From assembly GCA_004565275.1 (NCBI GenBank), contig SDOX01000005.1:19340-83339 (forward strand): DNA of 64,000 nt. Direction: 5' to 3'. Source of the DNA: Nannochloropsis salina CCMP1776 (taxonomy: Eukaryota; Sar; Eustigmatophyceae; Eustigmatales; Monodopsidaceae). Both the position numbers and the translations under genes were made by a program. Shown here one piece after another: positions 23,805 through 36,000 of the stretch (position 1 is its first letter; each line of letters begins with the position of its first letter). The notes beneath the pieces are model-generated. The model did not search any database. It saw nothing but the letters and a program-made list of their open reading frames with translations, and was not told where the DNA came from.

Positions 23805-26800
23805 TCAACCCTCCTCCTCTTCCTCTTCTTCCTCCTCCAAAACCTCCTCCATCTCCTCCACTCCAATATCCTCTTCTTCCTCTTCCGCCCCTTCCCCGTT
23901 GCCCTCCTCACCTTTTTTCCAGCCCAATCCTCTTTTGAAGTCGTGCAATTGCCTCTTCAACCGTTCCGATAGCCCTTCCTCTTTTTCCCCTTCACAGCTT
24001 CCCTCCTCTCCCCCCCCCTCATTCCACCCTCGCATCACTTGGATGGACATGCACATTCTCTTGATATCCACTAAGTGGAAGGCATCACTCCATTCCAACA
24101 CATCCGCGCAAGGTGCTCGATCCGTCAAGGCCCTTCGAACATAAGCGCTGCACATCTGCATGAGAGGGTGCAAGCCGTACCGGTGGGCGAGAAGCAGGAG
24201 TGGAAGGAGCACGGTCTGGATTTCAGCAGTGACCTGCAAGGTGTCTGTATACAAATATAGCAAAAGCGCGCGAAGGACCGGGGGCGCTACGTCTCCCAGG
24301 GAGATGATGGGCTCAGAGGCTTCGCGCATCCCACTGCTTAGCATGGCCTGGAAGTAGGGGCAGCGACGGCGCAAGAAAGACTTATGCGCCCACACAACCT
24401 CGCCCGTCGTCAGCCCGGCCTCTCTCCCTCCCTCGCCCTCCCTCCCTCCCTCGCCCACAGAGCCCGCCTCCTCCCCGGTCACGCCAATCGTGCGTCGATA
24501 CACGTCACATTCACGCCCTCCATCCCTGCCCCGTTGCCTCCCCTCTCCGAATCCCAGCAGCTGGAGGAGGTCCAGCGCGAGGGTGGAAGGGAGGAGAAAG
24601 ACGGGCGGCTCCTTGGGGAGGGCGACAATGGAGGCCCTTGGGCGGGAAGCAATGACAACCTGATACTTCTGCAAAGCTCTTCCTTCAGTCAATCCCCCTA
24701 CAGGAGAGAAGACGAGGGGGAAATCACGAATGTGCATTGTCTCCGAGCCCGCCTGTCCCTCGCGGCCAAAAAAACGCGCCTCCCTGCTACTTCTCTCCAA
24801 TGACCATCCTCCTCGGTCTCGCTGATCCGCTTCCGCAGCCCACAGGGCCGCGTGGCCACAGAGAAATTCAAGCTCGTAGACATCACTATCTTTCCCTGCG
24901 GCAGGGTCATCATGTCTGTTGGTTAAATTGGAGGAAATAAATGAGGAGGAGGCAGGACGAGGCAAGAAAGGGGAAGACGCGAGGGAGTGGGCGAGCGATG
25001 CAATTTTAGGACAAGAAAAGAGAGAAAGATCGACAACGAGAGGGACATAGGAGATGGGAATCTCCTAAACAAAGCCCCTTGTAAGCGCTTACGTGTCTCG
25101 CACGCCTCCAAACACCAGCAGCCGCCCTTGTGGACCGATATGTCCTCGCCCTCCCGCCTTCGGTCCCTCAGGCGGACACCAGACGACGCTGTGCTGGGAA
25201 CGGGGAGGAGGGATGGCGAGACGACGCAGGGCAGGGGCGTTCAGAGTGGAAGGAGGGGCGTCGGCAGCGGTGGAGGGCAAAGGGCGGTAGATTGTAGGGT
25301 AGGTTTTCCAGTGACAGACTAGACCTTCTGTCAGTGAGAGGGAGTCGATCTGATAGGGATAAGGGCCAAAAGGGGAGGCAAGGCGAGGGACAAATGAAGG
25401 AGGGAACGGGGTGAGGGGAAACAAAGACATTTGAGGCATGAAATAATGACCTTTAAAAAAGGTCAAGAGGGCGAGGGGGATCCACAGACGTTGGCAAACA
25501 GATGGAGGCCTGACTAGGTAGGAAAGAAGGACTCCTCCATTCTCTTCTCCCCCTTTCTTCCTCCCTCGATTTCTCACCACCAAAATCTTCAACATGTCCG
25601 AAGTTGGAACGTTAACTCCGATTTCGGAGACGCCGCCTAGGACAGCAATGTGACGCCTGTCCAGAAGGGTCATCGTATGCCCGTACCTGCGAAAAGAGGG
25701 GGGAGCGGGGATAGGAGGAGGAAGAGCAAAGGTGGTGCGGAGATTGAGTCGATGATTATATTTTCAAGGAAGGCCTCGAAAAGAAGGATGTCTTCTCAGA
25801 TCCAGCCATCCTGTCTCACTTTTCCCTATATATCAGTCATCTCCTCCTCCCATCCTCCATGACGGCATCCATCCCGTCACCCCCTGTGCTCTCACCGGGC
25901 TCCCTGCTCGCTCCCGTTCACGACGTCCACCTTCTCCCAAACGATTTTCCGGCGTAGGCGGGAGCAGCTCAAGGGGGAGGAAGAGGATGGAGCGGAGGAC
26001 GGGAAGAAGGCAGGAGAAATGGTCTCGAGCCGAGCACAGTGCAAATCATTGAAGATCACTTCCGTGCTCACCCCCCCGAATACAAGCATGCTGTCGAGTG
26101 AATGTAAACGAGGAAATGAATAAGATCAAGTAGTAGAAAACGACAGGCGCCGCGAAAGCACATCAATCGGGGTACCACTCACGCCCCCTGCTTCACCTTC
26201 CCACCTTCCCTACCGGTCTCCTCCCTCCTCTTCTTTCCCCGGCAGGAGCACGGCTTCATGCGACCATCTGGGCTGCGGAGGAGTCCCTTCCACCTCCGGA
26301 AGCGACCATTCGAAGCGCCCTTCCTGCCCTGAGCACCCCTTTCCTTCCTCGAAGTAGGAGAGTAGGAGAGTGTCCTGGAGGGCGGCCCGGTGGGAGATTG
26401 AAAGCCCTCCGAAGACCCACATTTCCGTCTTCAGTTGCTCACGCTACAGGGCCATGGATTGATAAGCACAGACACAGAGAAAGTTAAAAATAGGAGATAG
26501 GAGGAGTGAGCATAGTGAGCAGCCAGTCATAAACTTGCCTTCTTCCCTCCTGCCCCTCCCTGCCCTCCCTCCCCCCCTCCCGCCCGTCTCACCTGGTCAT
26601 CTTTCCTTGGAAGATGCCGTGCCACCATCGTGTGTCGATTCCTGGCCGCAACGAAAAGCCCTCTGTGGAAGGCAACGCGGCGGAGGCTGGGATCCACAAC
26701 CACTTTCCCCCCCTCGTCGTGCGGATGGTAGCGAGCCCATGACAGGCTGGGGATGGAGAGGAGGTAGAATGGTTCCATCAGTCCCAGTGCGTCTTCTTCG

Positions 26801-29800
26801 GACCTAGCACGTGCATGGAGAATGAAACTGTGAGCCTTCTGTACGTCTCACTATTTTCTAGCCCCCCTTCCCTTCCTCTTTCTTCTTCTTGGACTCCCCC
26901 CTCATGCCTTGTGTAATGCGCCCCCCCGAACACAAGCAATCGCCGACGAGGATCCTGGCGCGAAAAAGGATCGTCCAAAGGGACGGTCGTGTGGCCGACT
27001 AGAGAGGGAGGAATGCTTTTCAAGGGTCCTGACGCCTGACGAAAGGGGGGTGGAAAGGAGGGAAGGGGACGGGAAGGGAGGGGGAAATAGTTTAATAATG
27101 CCAGGAAATGAGAGATGAAGCATGCGTTTCTCCGCGCTAAATAAGCACATAGACCCCCAAAAATGCACCAGTAGTACAGGCCCTCTATATCACCCTAAGA
27201 CGGTCCAGATCGAAGGAAAGGTGGGGAGACCCTGACCTATTCATAGTGACGACCATCCTACACGGCGCCACTCCCCCCCTTTCTCACCTGCACGCGGTTC
27301 CATCGCTTTTTCCGAGTGTTGTACAGGAGGAGAGAGCAGAACGAGAGGCAGCTTCGGCGACTTCCTACCCCCAACACGACCATGAGGGGAAGGGGCGAGT
27401 CCGGGGGGCATGCAGGGAGGGAGGAGGGCGACATGAAAGGGGCTGTGCCGATGCTGTCCTTCCACGGGCTGCTAGCCGCGAATGCATCGGAGAGATAGAG
27501 GTGGAGGAAGGTGGCGGTGTGGCCCATATGAGTGGGAATCGACGCTCCGACAGGAGGAGAGCGAGGGTGTGCCTGACCCGGGCCCTTTCCGTACTCGACT
27601 TCGTTCCCACTCTGCTCCATCTCCTGCTTCTCCACCCCCTCCTCCTCCTCCTCCGCCTCGTGAACATGACCGCCCTCCTGATTCGTCCTTCTCTCGCCAT
27701 CAAGCCCTTCCACGTGCAAGTCCAATCTCGCTTCCTCCGCCGCCTCCCGGCCTTCCTGCCCGTCAGAATCCCCGCTTAGGAAAAAGAGACATGGATAAAG
27801 CAATCAGCGCATTAATTCTTTCCTCCGCGTGCCTGAACCTCCCTTCCGTCTTTTCCATTCTGCACCCCGCACCGCCCGTCCCACACTTTTCTTCCAATGC
27901 TCCACCGTCCCACCACCCGTTGGCCACGGATACAAAAACCTCTGAGCCCCCTTCTCCCACTGCGGTCCTCCTCTTCCTACCTCTCGGTCGCCGGCTCCGA
28001 TGAGTCAGTTGAAGCCACAAACTGGTACCCATCCTCTTTCTCCATCATAATTTCCACAGATTTGAGCAAAGATGGTAGCAATGGCGAAGAGCAGAAGTGT
28101 ACAGCGAGGAGCTCCTGCGAAAGCCGGGAAAGCGCATGGATTTCTTGAGTTTTCATCCATGGTCCCATGTTCACTTCCCTTGCGCCCTCTATTACATCAT
28201 CATCACTTTCCCTCCTTTCCTTCCTGCTTCCGCACCTGGTGACAGGCAGCAAAATATGCGAGGAAGGTCTCCAGCTGTCGGGCATACACTCGGCGCGCCA
28301 GTGCATAGAGAGGGAGGCAGGTGGGCACGGCCACCATCTAAGGCCGCCGGAAACAAGGAAGGAGCGGAAGGAGCGGAAAGTTGCAGGAATAGTTAGGAGT
28401 CCTGGAAAGGATGGCCCACGCTTACACCCCCACCGGATCCCTTTCCCCCGAGGCCTCCACATCGCGTTCTTATCCGCGGTCCCTTTCCTTCCTTCACCAT
28501 CTCCCTCATTGCTCTCTCGGTCCTCCCCCGGTCGATTACCTCTTTCAATCTTGCCTCCACCAGCGTGAAGAGACGCGAAATTTCCATTTCTTGCGCTATT
28601 ATCAACAGAGCCTCCAGGAATGGGAGCATGTCGAGCATAGCGTCACTGATGGAGCCAAGGTATAGAGAAAATGTGGGAAGGGGCGAGGGAGGGAAGAACA
28701 AACCCGAAAGAGGGGCGTGGGAAAGGAGCAGCGACCAGCAAAAAAGAGAGGGGATGTATAAAGACAAGATGCTTGGAACGGCAATCCGACAACAGGGGAG
28801 AAAGAGACGAGGAATAACAAATGAATCAAGGACCAAAAGAGGGAAAGAAGAAGAGAGAACGGGAACGGGACTTTCATACCTGTCCTTTGCCTCAATGTGA
28901 AGGGAGGGAAGCTCATCTGTGTACAGATAGTAAAGCACGGTTTCAAACACAACATGCAGAGGAGGGAGATGACTGGACACACTCTCTGACGTCGCGATCT
29001 CCTGATCTTCTGAGCCGCGCGCGGAGTACCGAAGGGGCAGAGGAATGATTACTCTGGAAGCAGGAGAGAAAGGCGAAGACGAGGCGGAAGGGCGAGGGGA
29101 GAAGGAGGGAGCGGCTAGAACTCTGGCGGCCTCTTCTTTGATAAACTGTGAGCGTGCGCACACAATGGGCAGGTGTACTCGAAAGTACATCATTTCCCCA
29201 CGCTTTCCTTCGTCTCCTCCGTCCCTCTCGTCCTTCACAATGCCGAGCCAGGCAAGCTCCTGCTCCTCCATCGGCGGCCCATCGCCCTGCCCCTTAACAT
29301 CTTCCCTGTACAAGTCATGCAGGAAATCCCGAAGTCGTGCCGACGGGAACAAAGAAGAGATGTCCATTGTCTCCTTCCCCTCTTCCTCCTTTCCCATCGC
29401 ATCCTCTTCCTCTACGTCCATCGTCCCTTTTTGCCCTTCTCTCCCTCGGGATAGTGACTCGCATGAGGAAAGCTCAGCGTGCCCGCCGCTCCCATCTGGT
29501 CCACGAAAGGCCAGAGAAGAGGACATTGGGACGATATCTAGCTTTCGCTCTGGTATGGGGGGAAGTGGGCGCGGGGAGGGGAAAGGAAAGAGGGCCGACG
29601 TGGCAGCTTGCAGGGTGTGGCTGTGGCTGTCGCCCAACATATCGATGCTAATGATTTCCAGAGGAAAGGAGGCGTCACTATGGGTAGACAGGGTAGGAGG
29701 GAGGAGAAGACATCGTGCTGCTCAGCTAAAATGTCACACACGAGAACGAGAAGACGCTATTAAAGAAGCGAAATGTGATGAAAAGAGAGAGGAATAAGGA

Positions 29801-32322
29801 GAAGAGGGAGGGCGGGAATGTACCGGTAGTTGACTAAAACGGAAAAACGGTGGTCACATAGCGGGTCCCCGCGTAGGGACTGCACGTAGAGAGAGTGGTG
29901 TCGACGTCCGGGGTAGGCTTCGAATGAGGCGACTGAGGGAGGAAGAAGGGGGAAAGGAAAAAAGGAAGGAAGTGACGACGAATGAAGGGAATGATCGCAC
30001 GCTACCGCGGGAAAGGAAGGCGAAAATGAAATTTTAAAATAAAAAAAACGTACGCGCATCTCCCGTCTGTGCGCAGTGGACCCGCACGTCCTGCTCCTCT
30101 GACGACCCTGTAAAATGTGGCATCGGGCGTTAAGTACAAAGCTTTCAACTCCTCCCCTCCTCCTCCTCTTCAGTTTTGCCCATCCCCCTCTCCTCATCTC
30201 ACCGCTTAAGATTGCTTGCCCGCTGGCAGTGTAGTAAGCACGGGTATAGTTGTCGGCTAGGCCCGTCTTGGGCAATCCCTTCAGATGTAAGGCGATACGG
30301 CCGTCCACCGCCTCGAGCTAGGATTTGAGGAAGTTCAAGAGAAAGGGTGAGGGAAGAGGGAAGGCTTAAGCAAAAGCACAGGTTCCCGCAAATTGACGGA
30401 GATTCAGCTGGCTACTGCCACGCGTGAGCAGACAGCAGAGGGGTTGGGATAACGAGGGAGGAAAATCCTGTTTTTTTAAATAAAATTTCACAGCACTCAC
30501 TTGAACGATGTCGTTGTCAACTCGAGAAGCCAACAGATGGACGTCTTCGGGACTAAAAAAACACAAGAGGAAGTAAGTCAGGGCGCAAGGCGACATCGAG
30601 GCGTCACTGCATGGGTGCAGGGCACGTTATGAAGGAGGGAAGCAAGAAGCGAGGGGGTGACTGACCTAAAGCAGACCATCACGTGGCCCTGTTCGCTCCG
30701 AGCCGTGTACAAAGGCCGTGTGCCCTAAGATCCATAGAAAGCAGCACGCTCAGCCGATTGTTAAACATACAGATCGCACGCTAATCTCCATGACACAAAC
30801 TCAGCCATTTCATGCTCGCATTTCCCCCCCTGTGCAGCAGGTTTTTCTGTTCTCAAGCTATTCTAAAGCGCTTGACAAGATGGAGCCGTCTCTCTTTGTC
30901 CGACGTAATTTCACCCTACCGCGCATCGTAGGTCCCACAGCTTGATGCTTTTGTCGAAGGAGGAGGAAGCAAAGAGATGAGGCGAGTGGTTCGCAAACCT
31001 GGCAAAGAGGAGAGGAAGCAAAAGCGATGAGAGCATTTCTTTCCGGTCATCATCACGTTCAACTTCAAGCGTCAGTCTCGATTCTCTTCCTCTCCCTATG
31101 CTAATTCTCCTTTTCTGTTCCTCAAACTTTTTAATCACCTTGATATGTTGATGTGGTCGCTGTGTATGCTCTCGAATCTACGGACAATGGCCCCGGTCTG
31201 GGTATCGTAAAGTTGGACGGTGTGGCTGTATCCACTGCAAAGCGCAAGGAATAGAGCGTTTAGACAGAAACGAAACGGATAAGTGGAAAGTACGTCGCAA
31301 GCCCACGTTCGATTTACTACACGGTAAAACGCTTTCTAGAACACGAGGAGAGAAACATGAAGGAGGAAGGGATGGAGGATGAGAGGGGTAAAAGAGATTG
31401 AAGACCATCTCCCACCTGACGAGAACGCGGGAGTCGTCGCAGTTTCCATGAAGAGAAGTCAGCCGATCGAACTGTGACGACAATCAAGCATCATCGAGAT
31501 AATTATAATTAGTTCCATGTGAAAGCAGATGCGATCCTATAATATTCCTTTCTCACACCCCCTCGCTCTGTCCCGACGCTGGGATTTTTTCTCATGGGAT
31601 CCCTCACTGGAAAAACGATCCGTCTGTTTACCCCTCTTCAATTGCTGACTCCAACTGTACCTCTTCGTAGGTCAATACAATGGCATTTTCTGTCTCCCAG
31701 GCTTCCCTCTCTATGTCGCAGAGCTGAATGACGCCAGCAGAAGAGCCCACGAGGAGTTTAGAAGGATGCTTCTTCAACCATGACAGACTGCCCGGAACGA
31801 TATGAAGAAAAGGTACGGAGAGAAATCCTGAATCGGTCAAATATTCGAACAGGTCGGTCACAAAAAAGGTGACAGGATAGATAGAATGGACAGGCTAGGA
31901 GTCAAAAGGACACCTCTCTCTCCATGTATCGAAAAGAGCGCCCAGGAACAAGACGTGTAATGCAAAAAGGACAACACATCACACAATGAAAGTGTGGAGA
32001 AACCCTTTTTAACTCACCCCAGGATGGAGTCATAATCATGCTTGGCGAAGTGTGTCTCGGTCGAGTTACCCAGTTGCCTCACGATTCTCCTAGCCCTTCT
32101 CCTGTCTCCTCCCCTTACTTGCATGCCTCTTCCCGCTGGTGTCTCCACATCTTTTCGTCGCCAAGCTTCAGCACTCCGCGAGTTCGGGCTGCCCTCGCAA
32201 ATTACAACCTCCCCTCGGATCGTCCCGAACACTAGGCGGTCGGGAACGTGCGGGCTGTACTCAAACTGACGGGGATGAAACCCCTTCCCCTCACACAACA
32301 CATCAGTCCTCCAATCATTCAT
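23805..32322 (-). CDS. Giant multidomain protein: WD40 propeller - BTB(-BACK) - kelch propeller - BTB, about 22 exons
   Basis: Phase-consistent exons run from ATG 32322 to a stop at 23805, giving about 1,700 residues. Exons 1-10 form a WD40 propeller: CEGKGFHPRQFEYSPHVPD, LLVGSSAGVIQLCDIE, SGYSHTVQLYDTQTG, HLFASSSFDKSIKLWDLR, then LYVQSLRGDPLCDHRFSV. Exon 10 ends at 29824 and joins exon 11 at 29677. The joined frame completes the last WD blade (VNYRDASFPLEIISIDMLG) and runs into BTB-1 (FRVHLPIVCARSQF, FETVLYYLYTDELP) and BACK-like helices (LYALARRVYARQLE). Exons 15-21 hold kelch repeats (MVVLGVG, RLLVFGGAHYT, EMWVFGGLSISHRA, MLVFGGVSTE, HIAVLGGVSEIG, GRLLVFGGVRDT). Exon 22 carries BTB-2 (VWAHKSFLRRRCPYFQAMLS, LRALLLYLYTDTLQV) and an acidic tail. 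BTB proteins commonly recruit cullin-3, so a ubiquitin-ligase adaptor or scaffold is likely. LZTR1 (kelch-BTB-BTB) is the nearest known arrangement I recall. One intron (26804-26907) is GC-AG. Confidence 0.8.
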
Positions 32323-33097
32323 TCTGCCTGTACTGATAGGAGTGATATTCGTTTCCTCGACCCTCGTAGAATAATTCGTGGCGTGCCAATTTTTCAGGCC
32401 TGTGTCCTCCGCTCGTGGTGCCAGACCCTTCTTCCTCCCGTCAACCTGCCTTGATCGCGAATAAAATTGCAATAGAGACCAATTTGAGAATTCTTAGCCT
32501 ACCCCTTCCGACATGTGCCCGTGAGTACAGACAAGAAAACACGCGTGACATGGTTGGCGCACTGTGGAAGCACTACGTCGGAAAAGCCCTTGCCGTCGGA
32601 GAAGAGGGGCCCGCGCCGTTGAAGGCCGGGCAGCGATAAGACTAAACCCCATGGCTGCTATTTGGGTCAAATGATGATAATATTAAAGAATTAAAACATG
32701 AAACATGTAATCGTATCCGCAGCCGCTGCAGTTCGATGTGAAGAACACTCAGTACTTTCTTTGGTGCCCTCCTCTGGTGTAGGGCAAAGGTCAATTAGAC
32801 CCGAGGGCTCGTTCTCCCCCGAAACGCACCCAGAAAGCATAAATTTACAATGCAACAAACTTAGCACATTTTAGCGAGAACCGTGATTTTTTTCATCTAT
32901 TTTCAATCTTATTTATTTGTCATCCCTCATCCCTCAAAGTCACGTCGTCTCGACGAGTGTATGTCTAGTCTCCCATCCACTTTCCTTTCCTTCACACCGT
33001 GTACAAATATATATTTGTCATCTTACGCATCTTGCTTTTTTTCCTCTTTTTGCTCCTCAACGATGAGAGCTGCGAATTTCTATAGATGAATGTGGTT
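32323..33097. other. Intergenic stretch with one possible tiny ORF
   Basis: This holds the upstream region of the giant WD40-BTB gene and the 3' flank of the lipase gene. A 29-codon plus-strand frame at about 32550-32639 (MVGALWKHYVGKALAV, ending KAGQR) is amphipathic and could be a very small protein or a terminal exon. I cannot support it further. A poly-T/TATA-like AT-rich run lies around 32880-33020. Confidence 0.35.
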
Positions 33098-36000
33098 TCA
33101 TGTCTATGAGATAACATTTGAAGAAGAAGATGGAAGTTCTGGAGGTAGAGCGATGAATCGTAAACAAGCTCGAGGGCAAACACATGAAGGCTGACTCGAC
33201 TTAAATGCATGAAAGAAATGTGTGTAATTACAACAAAAGTAATTACAACAATTACACTACCTGGATGGCTTCGAAATATGAGATCTCTGAATGGTCGCGA
33301 ACGTCGGCTTCCAAAAGCGATTCCCCCATGGCTACTTCCGGGGCCACGTTCAGCGGAACAGGAATGGTTCCCCGACGCACCTGATAGAGTCCGTTCATCC
33401 ATACGTGATCAATAAATCATTTATAAACACAAAGAGAGAAATGAGATGGAAGAAGTGAAAGCCCTCAACGATGCAGAGGACTTTGAAATCCACGTGTTCC
33501 TACTGGACCTCATTCATTATACACTCTTCCCCGCAACTCATGGGATACCTACCGGAACAGCTGGCATTCCCTTATCCATTCGCTCATAAGGCCCCACAGG
33601 TTCCCCCTGCAAGAATCCTCCCAATGTCTTGATATTTGTAGACGCCACATTGAGCATATCGCTGATAGTGGTCTTTTTGCTGAGGGAGGGATGGAAGCAC
33701 GGAGGGAAGGAATGAGAGGATAAAAAAAGCGGATCGTTTGAGTCTCAATTGGAAGAGGATACGCACGATTCTTCCTTCGAATTGTCCACAGCTGCTGTGG
33801 CCGCTGAGACTGGCACACCTTCGCCTACCAGGCTCGAAAGCGTTTCATCTGAGGGAGAGAGGGTAGCAGTGTCGGAAGGAGGGTTGGAAGATGGGGCGCT
33901 AGCAGCCTCATCTTGATTGCGCTGCCCGTCCAGGTAAATGGAGACAGACTTGAGGGCTTCGTCAGTAATGAGGACGCAAAATCCGAAGTGATCGTACTCA
34001 ATAGAGCCTGGTAGAATAAGAAGACAAGCAGAAAGAAGGGAGGCTGTCAAGGTCGAACGTGTGGACGGTTCAGGAGGAGAGGGGACGGGAGTAAAAAGCA
34101 CCTAGATTGTTGCGTCCCGGCATGCGAGGTACCACGTCGGCCTTGTTCACGATGCGGAATAGTGCGCGGCCCTAAGGCAGCAAGCGGGAAACGGAGGAGA
34201 GGTGAAGATCCGATGATTCCCGACGCAAAAACAGAAACATGAGGGAGGAACACATATCCATCTTTCTCATCCTCAGTATCCCCCGCACTAAGGTCTTAAA
34301 ACTATAAACACGTGCCAGACTCCCAAAAAATCTTTCCCTCTCTCTCCCCTCCCGCCGGACCAAGAGCATGTTGAACTCCTCGCAGAACGCGGGGTTGCCC
34401 ACTCTTGGTGCCCCTGGTGAATGTGCAGGCAGACGAGTGGATCAGAAGTGTACGTGGCAGCGGTTACCACGCGACAAGTTTTGATACTCCTTTTTGAGGA
34501 CACTAAACATAGTGAATAGAAACATAATGTGCGGAGCGGCAATATTACGAGGAAAGATGAACAACATATTTAAAAAAGTGACAGCATTAAGTACAATATA
34601 ATCTTTTCATGGACAATTTGCAGACTGAGACGTAGAAACGAAGAGAAATGACTATGGGAATGATCCAATCTTTACGCACCAAAAGAGTACATATGCAGTC
34701 GATTATTTCTGCAGAGCTAAGGCCATGCCACGAGATGATGAAGGGAGAGAGAAGAGGAAAGGGGGAGTGAGGTCTTAGAAGCTGTACCCACCACCTCGAT
34801 CGCATTGTTTGTGTTTAATTTGTCACGCACTTTCACTTTTCCTTTCGTTTCCTTTGACTCCTCTGGAGGAAATCCATCCGTGATGACTGTCAGCAGAATC
34901 CAAGCCGAATTCTTAAACCTCTTTTTGCGCAACTTTGCCACCTACCTCTGGATAGTTATGTGCAATATTGTGCGCCATGAGCGAGGCCAGTGCTCCACCG
35001 AGGGAGTGGCCTGAGCAGTCGATTGTCCACCCGTCTTTCGCCCAGTCTGAAGACAGGAAGGTTGAAAATAAGTGTAGAAGATATACAGGATAAACATTAT
35101 GCGGCATGAAAAGGTTACTCGAAGTATTGCACAAGATGAAAGATAACATGGATTCCAACAATATTCCGACGGAAAATTCAGAGCATTTAACTACTAATTA
35201 ACGATCAAAACATAAAAACTCTGAGTCAGATACGCGTAATGTAGCGAGCAACGTACCTTCCCCTTTTCCGACGGCCATTTCCAATGAGTGGTAGGCACCG
35301 TCCACGATGGACTTAAATGCGGTCCAAAACCCGGTGTGGACCAGGCGCTTGTCGCCATCGCCTTTGCCAAGGGATGGAGGCGAATGAGGATTCGCGACGT
35401 ATTAGGTACGCTTATCCGATCGACATTCAATGTAACGGATTGTTCGACATCTTTCGTCACTATAATCCTGATCTTCCTCCTCGTCGTCCTCCTCCTCATT
35501 ATTATCATAATTATCACAAGCAAGACATGATCGCCCTTCTCCGCTTTCTGCTCCTCCGGTGCGTATTTTCCAGAAACTCACCTAGAGGTGTCTGGACGAT
35601 GTTTAAATCCGTCATCACATCCTGCAATGAATTGATCTCAGTCCCTCTGAATACCAGAATAACCTTATTTAGGATGGCAACGATGTGGGTCATGAGACGA
35701 AACCCGAAAGCGAAAAAGTTAAACACACGAAAGGCACAATCCAAGGCGACCAAAAAACGATTACACGTTATGGCTGATTTCGTGACACTTTAATTCTCTT
35801 CAGCCTATGAACATACAAAAATCATAGGGACTTCCTACAACCTCGCTCCCTTCCTCCCAGCCCTCCTCCCTCGCTTCCTCACCTCCTTCGTCGACTTGCG
35901 CCACCAGATACCTCCTTGCGTGTCAGTCGACTCGTTCGTGAAGAAGACCGCCATACGGTACTTCCGCAATGAAAGCGAGGCGTTCGTAAGCTAGACAAAA

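Noticed and set aside
23805-29640. Separate kelch-BTB gene plus separate BTB gene
   Set aside because: Donor and acceptor phases chain continuously from the WD40 exons to the last BTB exon, and no start context or promoter was visible between them.
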